From: JAWLAT01 sp041395325
GTDB taxonomy: Bacteria; Pseudomonadota; Gammaproteobacteria; Xanthomonadales; SZUA-5
Assembly (NCBI GenBank): GCA_041395325.1
Contig: JAWLAT010000004.1
Span: 186,001 to 250,000, forward strand
Reading direction: 5' to 3'
Length of the DNA: 64,000 nucleotides
Shown: positions 18,162-26,309 of the stretch, piece after piece
Layout of the letters: every line of letters begins with the position of its first letter
Position numbering within the stretch: the first letter of the stretch is position 1
Notes under the pieces: model-generated
Database searches by the model: none
The model's input: the letters and a program-made list of their open reading frames with translations, nothing else
Told to the model about the DNA's origin: nothing
Program-made: the position numbers and the translations under genes

Positions 18162-20000
18162 ATGCCGATACGCGTCCTGCCCGAACTGTTGATCAACCAG
18201 ATCGCCGCCGGTGAAGTCATCGAGCGGCCTGCCTCCGTGCTCAAGGAACTGGTCGAGAACGCCATCGATGCCGGCGCCCGCGCCATTACTGTGGATCTGG
18301 AGCAGGGCGGGGTGGGGCTGGTCCGGGTGACCGACGACGGTCAGGGCATCGGCGCCGACGAGTTGCCGCTGGCTGTCACCCGTCACGCGACCAGCAAGAT
18401 CGGCAGCCTGGACGACCTGGAAAGCGTGATCACCCTCGGCTTTCGTGGCGAAGCGCTGCCCAGCATCGGTTCGGTCGCCCGGCTCAGTCTGTCCAGCCGC
18501 CAGCCGGACGCCGAACATGGCTGGGGCCTGCAAGTCGAGGGCGGCCGGGTCGGGGAGGTGGCGCCGGTGGCCTTGCGTCCCGGCACGCGAGCCGAGGTTC
18601 GGGATTTGTTTCATCTGGTGCCCGCACGGCGCAAGTTCCTCAAGACCGAGCGCACCGAACTCAGCCGCTGCGAGGAATACCTGAAGGCGCTCGCCCTGGC
18701 GCGCCCGGAAGTCGCGGTCGAACTGAGTCACAACGGTCGCACGCTGTGGCGCGCACCCGCGGCCACCGATGCCGGCGGGCAGTTGCAGCGACTGGCCGCC
18801 GTGCTGGGGCGTGAGCTGGCCGCGAGTTGTCTGCAGCTCAGTCAGTCTGGCGCCGGTCTGGCGCTGCAGGGGTGGGTTGCCCCGGCCACCGCGGCACGCA
18901 GCCAGGCCGATCTGCAGTTCTTCTTCGTCAATGGCCGTTACGTGAAAGACCGTCTGGTCAGTCATGCGGTGCGGCAGGCCTTTGCCGATGTGCTCTATGC
19001 CGGACGCCATCCGGTCTACGTGCTGCATCTGAGCCTGGATCCAGCGCGGGTCGATGCGAATGTGCACCCGGCCAAGCACGAGGTGCGCTTCCGCGATGGC
19101 CGCCTGGTGCACGACTTCATCTATCGCAGCCTGCATGAGGCACTGGCCGATCAGCGGCCTGGGCAGGCTGCCGCCATTGCGACCGAGGCGACCGCAGGCG
19201 CATCGTCGGCTGCGCCGACCGGACCCTCGGCCTGGCGGCCGGCCCAGCAAAGGTTGGGGCTGTCCCAGGTTCGCGAACAGTGGGCCGCCTATGCCGCCCT
19301 CTACGGTCAAGGGGCAGGGCAGGCGAGTGAGACGGCTGATCGATCCGTGCAGATTCCGCAGTCGACAGCACCATCCGCTGCGGCCGTCATCGAGACTGTC
19401 GGCGACGATGCCGATGTGCCACCGCTCGGCTATGCGCTGGCTCAGCTCGCCGGCATCTACATCCTGGCGCAGAACGCGCAGGGCCTGGTGATCGTCGACA
19501 TGCACGCCGCCCATGAGCGGATTACCTACGAACGCCTGAAGGAGGCTGCCGATCGCGAGGGTGTACGGGTGCAGCCGCTGCTGGTGCCGCGGCAGCTGGC
19601 GGTCAGTCCGGCCGAAGCCGAATTGGCCGAGCGCGAGGCGGCCGGCTTTGCCGAACTGGGCTTCGAGATCGAGCGCGCCGGACCGGAGTCGGTTCGCGTG
19701 CGCGCGGTGCCGGAGATGCTGGCTGGCAGCGACATCGAAGCCTTGTTGCGCGATCTGCTGGCCGACCTGCGCGAGCGCGGCAGCCTGTCGCGGGCCGGCG
19801 AGCGCCGCAATGAGCTGCTGTCGACCGCCGCCTGCCACGGTTCGGTACGCGCCAACCGCCGTTTGAGCATCCCGGAGATGAATGCCCTGCTGCGGGACAT
19901 GGAGCAAACCGAACGCGCCGGCCAGTGCAACCACGGCCGCCCCACCTGGACTGCGCTGAGCCTGCGCGAGCTCGACGCCCTGTTCCTGCGTGGGCGCTGA
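18162..20000 (+). CDS. mutL: DNA mismatch repair protein MutL
   Basis: The 612-residue product starts MPIRVLPELLINQIAAGEVIERPAS and has all GHKL ATPase motifs: ENAIDAGA, DDGQGIGADEL, RHATSKI and GFRGEALPSIGSV. The transducer domain shows FFVNGRYVKDRLVSHAV and DVNVHPAKHEVRF-like VDANVHPAKHEVRF. The C-terminal dimerisation part contains LVIVDMHAAHERITYERLK and CNHGRPTWTALS. The endonuclease motif DQHAxxERxxYE is present as DMHAAHERITYE, so MutL may be a nicking type; this needs the C-terminal Zn site checked. It is divergent from the SPFH operon. Confidence 0.96.
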   Translation: MPIRVLPELLINQIAAGEVIERPASVLKELVENAIDAGARAITVDLEQGGVGLVRVTDDGQGIGADELPLAVTRHATSKIGSLDDLESVITLGFRGEALPSIGSVARLSLSSRQPDAEHGWGLQVEGGRVGEVAPVALRPGTRAEVRDLFHLVPARRKFLKTERTELSRCEEYLKALALARPEVAVELSHNGRTLWRAPAATDAGGQLQRLAAVLGRELAASCLQLSQSGAGLALQGWVAPATAARSQADLQFFFVNGRYVKDRLVSHAVRQAFADVLYAGRHPVYVLHLSLDPARVDANVHPAKHEVRFRDGRLVHDFIYRSLHEALADQRPGQAAAIATEATAGASSAAPTGPSAWRPAQQRLGLSQVREQWAAYAALYGQGAGQASETADRSVQIPQSTAPSAAAVIETVGDDADVPPLGYALAQLAGIYILAQNAQGLVIVDMHAAHERITYERLKEAADREGVRVQPLLVPRQLAVSPAEAELAEREAAGFAELGFEIERAGPESVRVRAVPEMLAGSDIEALLRDLLADLRERGSLSRAGERRNELLSTAACHGSVRANRRLSIPEMNALLRDMEQTERAGQCNHGRPTWTALSLRELDALFLRGR

Positions 20001-20162
20001 ATTTCGCAAAATCAATGACGTAGGCGGCAGTCAGGTGAATTCCTGACACTGGACCCCATCATTGAAAGCCGATGGCACTGCTGAACGGTCCTACTACGCA
20101 TACTTGCAAGGGCGCGGCTCGCTTGGCCATGCTCGCCATCTGATCTGACCTGGGAGCTCCCG

Positions 20163-21041
20163 ATGATCGAATTGACCACACTGGCGCTGATTGGCGCGCT
20201 GAGCGCAGCCCCCGATCCGGCCGCACACCGCGCCGAGATCGAGCAATGGCGACAGCAGCGCGTCGAGCGACTGACTGCACCGACCGGCTGGCTCAGCCTG
20301 GTGGGTCTGCATTGGCTGCCCCGCGGGCTCAGTGTCATCGGCCATGGTGAAGGCGCAACGGTCGACCTCGGCCGCGGACCGGCCGAACTCGCTACGCTGA
20401 GTTGGGAAGGTGATCGCTTCTATCTGAAGGCGCGGCAATCGGGTCTTCAGGTCGGGGAGCAGGAAATTCTGGGTACGGAGCTGCGTTCGGACGCCGAGGG
20501 AGCGCCGACCCTGGTGCAATTTGGTGACGTGCAGTTCTACCTGATCAAGCGCGGTGAGCGCTTCGGCCTGCGAGTCAAGGATGCGCAGGCGCCCACGCGC
20601 GTGAACTTCGGCGGGATCGATTATTTCGACATCAATCCGGCCTGGCGGATTGAGGCCCGTTTCGAACCGCATGATCCGCCACGGACGATGGCGATCGCGA
20701 CGGTGGCAGGCAATGAAGAGGACTATCCGAATCCGGGTCGCGTGGTGTTCCAACACGACGGAACCGAGTACAGCCTCGAAGCCCTGGAAGAAGAGGGCAC
20801 CGACGACTATTTCTTCATCGTCTACGACGGCACCAGCGGCAAGGAAACGTATGGGATGGCGCGCTTCATGTATGCCGCGCCGCCAGTGGACGGCAAGATC
20901 GTGATGGACTTCAACAAGCTCTACAACCCGCCGTGTGCATTCACCGAGTTTTCGACCTGCCCACTGCCGCCGACGGAGAACCGCCTGCGCCTGCGGATCA
21001 CGGCTGGTGAGAAGGCCTACCATGGCGCCGACCACGGCTGA
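20163..21041 (+). CDS. DUF1684 family exported protein
   Basis: The 292-residue product has a short hydrophobic N-terminus (MIELTTLALIGALSAAP) that looks like a signal peptide. The DUF1684 core follows: EIEQWRQQRVERLTAPTGWLSLVGLHWLPRG, RVNFGGIDYFDINPAWRIEARF and the C-terminal DFNKLYNPPCAFTEFSTCPLPPTENRLRLRI. The last motif is diagnostic. The biochemical role of DUF1684 is not established. A GGGAG site lies just upstream. Its 3' end overlaps the first 20 bases of the macro-domain gene. Confidence 0.85.
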   Translation: MIELTTLALIGALSAAPDPAAHRAEIEQWRQQRVERLTAPTGWLSLVGLHWLPRGLSVIGHGEGATVDLGRGPAELATLSWEGDRFYLKARQSGLQVGEQEILGTELRSDAEGAPTLVQFGDVQFYLIKRGERFGLRVKDAQAPTRVNFGGIDYFDINPAWRIEARFEPHDPPRTMAIATVAGNEEDYPNPGRVVFQHDGTEYSLEALEEEGTDDYFFIVYDGTSGKETYGMARFMYAAPPVDGKIVMDFNKLYNPPCAFTEFSTCPLPPTENRLRLRITAGEKAYHGADHG

Positions 21042-21567
21042 GCGGCCTTCCGGGTCCCTGCGGGGACGGCTGCAGGCGGTCCAGTCCGACATCACTCGTC
21101 TCGATGTCGACGCGATCGTCAATGCTGCCAACTCGAGTCTGCTGGGTGGCGGCGGCGTCGATGGCGCCATTCATCGGGCGGCTGGTCCCGAGCTGGTGGC
21201 CGCCTGTCGTTTGCTGGGTGGCTGCCGGACGGGCGAGGCGAAGATCACGTCGGGCTTCCGGCTCCTTGCCCGTCATGTCATCCACACCGTCGGGCCGGTC
21301 TGGCGCGGTGGCGATCAGGGCGAGCCATAAAGCCTGGCTGCCTGCTACCGCAACAGCTTGCGACTGGCGCGGGAACGCGGTTTGGCCAGCATCGCCTTTC
21401 CGTGCATCAGCACCGGCATCTACGGGTATCCGATCGATCAGGCTGCTGCAGTGGCGCTGGCGACGGTGCGTGATGAGCTGGCGCACAGCCAATCCCTGCA
21501 GACCGTGATGTTCTGCTGCTGGAGCGCCGCGGATCTGGCGGTGTATGAGGCGCTGTTGAGGCACTGA
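21022..21567 (+). pseudogene. Macro-domain (O-acetyl-ADP-ribose deacetylase-like) gene with in-frame stop
   Basis: The reading frame encodes a near-complete macro domain of the YmdB/MacroD type: VDAIVNAANSSLLGGGGVDGAIHRAAGPELVAACR, CRTGEAKITSGFRL, VIHTVGPVWRGGD, then after a stop SLAACYRNSLRLARERGLASIAFPCISTGIYGYP. The break is TAA at 21328-21330, in the same frame on both sides, where GEP-Q-SLAACY would be expected; CAA to TAA would explain it. All ADP-ribose-binding loops are otherwise intact. The gene is probably inactivated recently, or the stop is a sequencing error. Without the stop the protein would have 181 residues, normal for the family. Confidence 0.8.
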
Positions 21568-21735
21568 GGCTCATTTGGCCAGGGGCACCGCGTCAGAACA
21601 GCCAGCGTACGCCCTGTCATCCAGGGTTCAGAGCCGTGTCACCATGTTGTCACGCAGCATCCGTCTTGCGCGTAATGGGCACGCAAGATCGCGTTGTGAC
21701 GAACTTGTTTCAGACCGGAGCATGGCCAGGCAAAC

Positions 21736-22512
21736 ATGGCGGCGGAAGGCCCTCAACAGATTGCGGTACCTGGCCAGGGCGCTGGCTGGCTCAAGCGCTA
21801 CCAGGGCGGCGCCAGGCGCTGGCGACTGGCGCTGCTGAATGGGGTCGTCCGTCTGCTGCGCGTGCCGGCCTTGCAGGCTTCTCCACCGCGCGCGGGCGAC
21901 GATTTGCGGCAACTGGAACAGCGACGCCTGGAGGCATTGGCCGCCAAGGGTGTGCATGTGCCGACCATCCTGCGCAGCGGCCCTGGTGAGCTGTTGCTCA
22001 GTGATCTGGGACCAACACTGGCCGCGCGTCTGCTTGCCGGCGATACAGCCGAGCGACTTCGATTGTTGGGTGAAACGGCACTGGCGATCGCCGCCGTGCA
22101 TCGTCGGCAGGTCTGTCTGGGGCAGCCGCTGGGGCGCAACATCACGGTGGACGATGCCGGCCGGATCGGCTTTCTGGACTTCGAGGACGATCCGCTGGAG
22201 GTCATGACCCTTGCGCAAGCCCAATGTCGCGACTGGCTGTTTCTGGCCGCCGGCAGTTTGCGGCACGCACGTTCGGTGCCGACCGCGGAACTGTCGAGGG
22301 CCTTGTCGCTGGGCCTGATTCAGGCCGAGCCCGCCGTACGCACCGAACTGGCACAGTCGCTGCGACGGCTAGGCTGGCTGGGCTGGATCAGCGCCCGCCT
22401 GGGGCGGCGAGCGCGCGGCTTGACGGTGGCGATCGATGGTCTGCTGGGCGCGCTGGCGCAGACGCCCGCAGATGATTCCTCGAACCAGCCGAGCGGCCTG
22501 CGAACGCTCTGA
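21736..22512 (+). CDS. Kinase-fold protein of the Kdo/BUD32-like type, possibly degenerate
   Basis: The 258-residue product shows a kinase-like pattern without a classic glycine loop: WLKRYQGGARRWRLALLNGVVRLL, QLEQRRLEALAAKGVHVPTIL, LLLSDLGPTLAARLL, then AIAAVHRRQVCLGQPLGRNITVDDAGRIGFLDFEDDPLEVM. The last segment corresponds to the catalytic and metal-binding loops of a family whose members usually read HGRPxLRD; here it is LGQPLGRN, so the catalytic Asp may be lost while FLDFEDDP is kept. LPS-kinase-like proteins of this type are poorly characterised. Function is uncertain. Confidence 0.6.
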   Translation: MAAEGPQQIAVPGQGAGWLKRYQGGARRWRLALLNGVVRLLRVPALQASPPRAGDDLRQLEQRRLEALAAKGVHVPTILRSGPGELLLSDLGPTLAARLLAGDTAERLRLLGETALAIAAVHRRQVCLGQPLGRNITVDDAGRIGFLDFEDDPLEVMTLAQAQCRDWLFLAAGSLRHARSVPTAELSRALSLGLIQAEPAVRTELAQSLRRLGWLGWISARLGRRARGLTVAIDGLLGALAQTPADDSSNQPSGLRTL

Positions 22513-22541
22513 GCCAGCAGCGCCAACCGCAGTGACGAGAA

Positions 22542-23324
22542 CTACTCGCCGCGGAACTCAGCCTTGCGCTTCTCCATGAAGGCCCGGGTTCCCTCGGATT
22601 TGTCCGCCGTTGACGCACACAGGCCGAAGGCACTGGTTTCGAAGGCGAGGCCGACATCAATGGGTGCGTCGCCGCCGTAGACGACGGCATTCAGCAGACC
22701 GCGCATGGCATGCGGCGCGCTGCGCGCCAACTGGCCGGCCAGCTTGGCGACTGCCTCGTCCAACTCTTCGTGTTCGACCAATTCCTGCACCACGCCCAGT
22801 TCATAGGCGCGTTCGGCGCTGACGGGCTTGCCGGTCAACGCCAGATGCAGCGTGTTGCCGCGGCCGCACAACCGCTGCAGACGCTGCGTACCACCAAAGC
22901 CGGGCAGGATGCCGAGCGTGATTTCCGGCAGTCCGAAGCGCGCCTGGCGACTGGCCACGCGCAGCGAACAGGCCATCGCCAGTTCCATCCCGCCGCCCAG
23001 CGCATAGCCTTGGACACGCGCAATTACCGGTTTCCCCAGGGTTTCCACCAGCCGCATCATGGCCTGGCCGCGCCGGGAGAACTCGGCCGATACCACCGGG
23101 CTCTGCTGATCCAGTTCCGAGATGTCGGCTCCGGCCACGAAGGCCTTGTCACCGCTGCCGGTCAGCACCAGTACGCGTACGGCATCATCGATCTGCGCGG
23201 CGGCAAAGACTTGATGGAGTTCGGCGATGGTCGCCGCATTGAGCGCATTGAGCTTGTCGGGACGGTTGATCGTGATGGTGCGGACGCCATCGGCGTCGTG
23301 TATCAGCAGGTTCTGCCAGCTCAT
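22542..23324 (-). CDS. Enoyl-CoA hydratase/isomerase family protein
   Basis: The 260-residue product is a standard crotonase: NRPDKLNALNAATI, oxyanion-hole FVAGADISEL and GYALGGGMELAMACSLR, and FGLPEITLGILPGFGGTQRL. Both catalytic Glu positions of hydratases are present (GGGMELAM and LPEITLG), so it is likely a hydratase in fatty acid degradation. The start ATG (23322-23324) overlaps a 7-codon leader reading frame and sits in a strong hairpin. It lies downstream of pspC on the same strand, separated by 85 bases. Confidence 0.9.
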   Translation of the reverse strand: MSWQNLLIHDADGVRTITINRPDKLNALNAATIAELHQVFAAAQIDDAVRVLVLTGSGDKAFVAGADISELDQQSPVVSAEFSRRGQAMMRLVETLGKPVIARVQGYALGGGMELAMACSLRVASRQARFGLPEITLGILPGFGGTQRLQRLCGRGNTLHLALTGKPVSAERAYELGVVQELVEHEELDEAVAKLAGQLARSAPHAMRGLLNAVVYGGDAPIDVGLAFETSAFGLCASTADKSEGTRAFMEKRKAEFRGE

Positions 23325-23356
23325 GGGCGCTCCGGGGAAGACATGGAGCGCCCATG
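23321..23356 (-). promoter_or_regulatory. Hairpin covering the start codon and ribosome-binding site of the enoyl-CoA hydratase, with a mini leader frame
   Basis: In the mRNA sense CATGGGCGCTCC (23356-23345) pairs perfectly with GGAGCGCCCATG (23333-23322) across an 11-base loop. The right arm contains both the GGAG ribosome-binding site and the ATG. A seven-codon frame (MSSPERP) starts in the loop at 23344 and its TGA overlaps the ATG as ATGA. Translation of the leader would open the hairpin. The structure is seen in the sequence; the regulatory role is inferred. Confidence 0.45.
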
Positions 23357-23409
23357 TTAACGCCAGGCAGATCTGCAGGCCGCGGTTCACGAACGGAACC
23401 TTGAGTCGA

Positions 23410-23808
23410 TCAGCGGCCGCGCAGTTCCTTGTCCAACTCATAGCGCGGTGAGGTCACATAGGCCTCCATGCCGCGCATTCTTTGTTCCATCTCACGCAGG
23501 CGATGGCGCAACTCCCCCACGGTGTAGGCCGGGGCCTGCGATGCGGCGCGCCAGAACTGCTCGTCCTCCGGGCTCTTGTAAACCTGCTGAGGACGCTTGG
23601 GCAGGATCAGGGCCAGGGCGACGTAGAGCAGGATGACCGCGCCGACGATCGGCGTGAACAACAGCAGCAAGGCGATGATCCGCGTGGCTGCAATGCTCCA
23701 GCCGTGGTAGTCCGCCAGACCACTGCAGACACCGGCAATGATCTTCTGCTCGGTGTTGCGGTAGAGCCGGTGTGGATTGGCGCGGCGCAGGAACGGGCTG
23801 TCAGTCAT
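23410..23808 (-). CDS. pspC: PspC-domain envelope stress membrane protein
   Basis: The 132-residue product has the PspC signature RLYRNTEQKIIAGVCSGLADYHGWSIAATRIIALLLLFTPIVGAVILLYVALALILPKRP, with one or two membrane helices. A charged C-terminal region with a coiled part (VGELRHRLREMEQRMRGMEAYV) follows. PspC with PspB relays envelope damage to PspA. Its ATG overlaps the pspB stop by 4 bases. Confidence 0.92.
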   Translation of the reverse strand: MTDSPFLRRANPHRLYRNTEQKIIAGVCSGLADYHGWSIAATRIIALLLLFTPIVGAVILLYVALALILPKRPQQVYKSPEDEQFWRAASQAPAYTVGELRHRLREMEQRMRGMEAYVTSPRYELDKELRGR

Positions 23809-24041
23809 CGTCTTTTCTCCCTCCAGTCAGGGGCGTCGGCGTCGAGGATCCGCTCCAGCGTCTGCAAGCGATCCTCCATCAGCCGCGCGCTTTGCCACAA
23901 ATCAGCCAGCAGCTTCTCGTCCTCGGGCGTCATGCTCTTGGCCGCATTGCCCTTGGAGCGGTAGTGCAGCACCAGCCAGATCGGCGCCACGATCACCATG
24001 AAGATGATCAGTGGCACTTCGAGCAACCCGAATAGACTCAT
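23805..24041 (-). CDS. pspB: Phage shock protein B
   Basis: The 78-residue product has one N-terminal membrane helix (VPLIIFMVIVAPIWLVLHY) and a cytoplasmic helix, EDEKLLADLWQSARLMEDRLQTLERILD. This is the PspB layout and close to its usual 74-75 residues. It acts with PspC at the inner membrane. It overlaps pspA and pspC by 4 bases on each side. Confidence 0.92.
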   Translation of the reverse strand: MSLFGLLEVPLIIFMVIVAPIWLVLHYRSKGNAAKSMTPEDEKLLADLWQSARLMEDRLQTLERILDADAPDWREKRR

Positions 24042-24727
24042 CCCTGCGATTCCTCCTCTTGACGGCGATCACCGCTCAGCTTGCGCTTCAGTGCGGCCAG
24101 TTCGGCATCGACGCGGTCATTGGCTTCCAGAGCGGCAAACTCTTCCTGCAGACTCTTGGCCCGGCCCATGGCCAGCGCTTCGGACTGCGCCTCGACATGG
24201 TCAATCCGCCGCTCGGCATACTCGAAGCGAGCCAGAACGTCGTCGATCTTGGCCGAGTGAATCTGGGTGCGTGCGCGATGCGTGGTCTCGGCGTTCTTGG
24301 CGCGCAGGATGATCGAGCGTTGACGCGCGCGGGCGTCGTCGAGCTTGGCCTGCAACTTGCCGATGTCGCCGTTGAGTCGCTCCAGCTGCTCGCCGATCAG
24401 ACCCAGTTCGCGCTCGATGGATTCCTTCTGATCGGCCACGCGAGCCTTCTCGGCCAGTGCGGCCCGTGCGAGATCTTCGCGCTCGCGCCCCAGCGCCAGG
24501 GTTGCCTTGTCTTCCCAGCTGGCTGTCTCGCGACTTAGGACCTCCAGATGGCGCTCGCGCTCCTTGCGCTCGGCCAGGGTCTTGGCGGTGGCGCTACGCA
24601 CTTCAACCAGCGTGTCTTCCATTTCCTGGATCATCAGGCGGACGATCTTCTCGGGATCCTCGGCCTTGTCGAGCAGGGAATTGATGTTGGCGTTGATGAT
24701 GTCGGACATGCGAGAAAAGATGCCCAT
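24038..24727 (-). CDS. pspA: Phage shock protein A
   Basis: The 229-residue product is a typical PspA/IM30 coiled coil. The amphipathic membrane-binding helix is MGIFSRMSDIINANINSLLDKAEDPEKIVRLMIQEMEDTLVEVR. Long heptad-rich helices reach to about residue 215 (RIDHVEAQSEALAMGRAKSLQEEFAALEANDRVDAELAALKRKL). In other species PspA stabilises damaged inner membrane and inhibits the activator PspF. The gene is led by a good AAGGAG site and a sigma-54 promoter. pspF itself is not in the window. Confidence 0.95.
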   Translation of the reverse strand: MGIFSRMSDIINANINSLLDKAEDPEKIVRLMIQEMEDTLVEVRSATAKTLAERKERERHLEVLSRETASWEDKATLALGREREDLARAALAEKARVADQKESIERELGLIGEQLERLNGDIGKLQAKLDDARARQRSIILRAKNAETTHRARTQIHSAKIDDVLARFEYAERRIDHVEAQSEALAMGRAKSLQEEFAALEANDRVDAELAALKRKLSGDRRQEEESQG

Positions 24728-24769
24728 CGTTGAACTCCTTGCTGTGGGGGGTGACGCAGGGCAGAGCTG

Positions 24770-24786
24770 AGCAGACTTCGTGCCAA
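24770..24786 (-). promoter_or_regulatory. Sigma-54 promoter of pspABC
   Basis: On the minus strand the site reads TTGGCACGAAGTCTGCT. It matches the -24/-12 consensus (GG at -24, GC at -12, correct spacing) with a single deviation, C for T next to the -12 GC. It lies 43-59 bases upstream of the pspA ATG. Sigma-54 with PspF drives psp operons in Enterobacteria, so the assignment agrees with the family. Confidence 0.8.
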
Positions 24787-24803
24787 TCGATAAATACTAA
24801 TAT

Positions 24804-24816
24804 TATCAATAATTTA
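24804..24816 (+). promoter_or_regulatory. IHF-type binding site upstream of the psp promoter
   Basis: TATCAATAATTTA fits the IHF consensus WATCAANNNNTTR at every defined position. It sits in a strongly AT-rich island (24787-24834), unusual for this GC-rich window, between the sigma-54 promoter and where PspF enhancer sites would be. IHF bending of psp promoters is known in E. coli. Confidence 0.65.
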
Positions 24817-24896
24817 GTGTTTATGTGTGGCCGGCATGGTGGTGAGCACACGTAAGTTTCGGCTGAATTGGCCATCACTGATCAGCCTCGCCGCAG

Positions 24897-24925
24897 TGGA
24901 GACTGAGCCGTCGGCAACGTACAAT
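24897..24925 (+). promoter_or_regulatory. Likely sigma-70 promoter for the FKBP isomerase gene
   Basis: TGGAGA (24897-24902) and TACAAT (24920-24925) are spaced by 17 bases. The implied transcript has a leader of about 85 bases before the ATG at 25019. This is a motif match only. Confidence 0.4.
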
Positions 24926-25018
24926 GCGCGCCCTTCGCACCCGGGCGACCCGCCCAGGCGCCTTATTCCCACCCCGGGTGATCCGGCCAGTGGGTGCCCC
25001 AGCTGTTGGAGGAATTGC

Positions 25019-25717
25019 ATGAGCATGAAGTGGATGGCGGCGCTGGTCGCCGGCTTGTGGTCGGTCACGGTCCTGGCGCAGCAGGGCGCCCCGCAGCGTG
25101 AGCTGCCGGCGATGGAGAAGAACAAGCTGTCGTACGCGCTGGGCTACCAGATCGGCAACGACATGCGCGAGCGCGAACTGGATCTGGATCTGGACACGGT
25201 CATCCGCGCGCTCAACGACGGTTTCGCCAAGCGCGATCCGTCGATCCCGGTGGAAGACATGGTCGGCCAGCTGGCGGCGATGGAAGCCAAGCTGCGTGGC
25301 GATGCCGAGGCCAAGTTCAATGCGCTGGCCGCCGAGAACAAGGCCAAGAGCGATCGTTTCCTGGCTGAGAACCGCAGCAAGAAGGGCGTGGTCGTGCTGC
25401 CCAGCGGCATTCAGTATCGCGTGATCGATGAAGGCAACGGCGCTCGCCCGACGCCCACCAGCGAAGTGGAAGTGCACTATCGTGGGTCGCTGGTCAGCGG
25501 CTTCGAGTTCGACAGCTCCTTTGCCCGCAACCAGCCGGCAACTTTCAAGATCGATCAGGTCCTGAAGGGTTGGCAGGAAGTGTTGCCGCTGATGCGAGTC
25601 GGCGATCAGTGGCAGGTGTTCCTGCCGCCCGAAATGGCCTACGGCGACAAGGGCCCGCGCCCGATCGGTCCGAATCAGGCCTTGATCTTCGACATCAAGC
25701 TGATTTCCATCAAGTAA
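25019..25717 (+). CDS. FKBP-type peptidyl-prolyl cis-trans isomerase, exported (FkpA/Mip-like)
   Basis: The 232-residue product has a signal peptide (MSMKWMAALVAGLWSVTVLAQ). A helical dimerisation domain follows (NKLSYALGYQIGNDMRERELDLDLDTVIRALNDGF...AAENKAKSDRFLAENRSKKGV), then an FKBP domain (EVEVHYRGSLVSGFEFDSSFARNQPATFKIDQVLKGWQEVLPLMRVGDQWQVFLPPEMAYGDKG). This is the Mip/FkpA layout of periplasmic folding helpers. GGAGGA at 25008-25013 fixes the start. It is divergent from pspABC and ends at a strong terminator. Confidence 0.93.
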   Translation: MSMKWMAALVAGLWSVTVLAQQGAPQRELPAMEKNKLSYALGYQIGNDMRERELDLDLDTVIRALNDGFAKRDPSIPVEDMVGQLAAMEAKLRGDAEAKFNALAAENKAKSDRFLAENRSKKGVVVLPSGIQYRVIDEGNGARPTPTSEVEVHYRGSLVSGFEFDSSFARNQPATFKIDQVLKGWQEVLPLMRVGDQWQVFLPPEMAYGDKGPRPIGPNQALIFDIKLISIK

Positions 25718-25742
25718 TCAGCAGCGACAGTCGAGTTGACGA

Positions 25743-25771
25743 AGGGCGCCCGCGGGCGCCCTTTGTTTTTT
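25743..25771 (+). terminator. Rho-independent terminator of the FKBP gene
   Basis: GGGCGCCCGCGGGCGCCC forms a GC-rich stem and is followed by TTTGTTTTTT, about 25 bases after the stop codon. Confidence 0.9.
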
Positions 25772-25782
25772 GGCCATATCGC

Positions 25783-26178
25783 TCAGGCGTGGCCGGTCAG
25801 TGACCAGGCCTTGGCCGTTTCCAGCGCCTGTTCCATCGACAGCTTGATGCGATTGACGATGGCCAGGGCGGCCTCGTTTTCGGGGCTGGCCGGCATGCCC
25901 TCGGGATTGCCGAAGGGGTCGAGCAACTCGTGGGCGTCGGCGATCTGCTGGGCTTCCTCGTCATCGACGAACTGCTGCAGGTAGACATAACCGCGGATCA
26001 GCGCTTCGCGCAGTTCCGGCCGCTCGGTGCCCAACGCGCCAAGCGTGACGCGATGCGCCTCGGCGATCTGGGCCTTGGGGTAGGGCAGAAAGGACTGCGG
26101 CAATCCGTAGCTGCCTGGCTCCACCTCGGCCAGGCATTGCCCGTAGTCCTTGAGGATGCGCATCGCCAGGCTCAGCAT
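25783..26178 (-). CDS. Hypothetical protein
   Basis: The 131-residue product is soluble and helix-rich: MRILKDYGQCLAEVEPGSYGLPQSFLPYPKAQI, RPELREALIRGYVYLQQFVDDEEAQQIADAHELLDPFG, EAALAIVNRIKLSMEQALETAKAW. It has no signal peptide or recognisable domain. A GGAG site precedes the ATG. The conserved-looking LPYPKAQI and the central helix could help family searches. It is divergent from the DUF1289 gene. Confidence 0.7.
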   Translation of the reverse strand: MLSLAMRILKDYGQCLAEVEPGSYGLPQSFLPYPKAQIAEAHRVTLGALGTERPELREALIRGYVYLQQFVDDEEAQQIADAHELLDPFGNPEGMPASPENEAALAIVNRIKLSMEQALETAKAWSLTGHA

Positions 26179-26309
26179 GGCAGACTCCGCGCCGTTGAGG
26201 CTGACGGTGTGCGGTCAACAGCGTTCGCTGACAAACTGGTGCAATTCATCTACTTAGCTTCCATGTCACGGCAACACGAATCAAGAGCAGAGAGCGCGAA
26301 GCGATACCC

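Noticed and set aside
18147..20015. Long open frame antisense to mutL
   Set aside because: It lies wholly opposite a certain gene, and its translation looks like GC-skewed noise rich in Gln, Arg and Gly with no domain.
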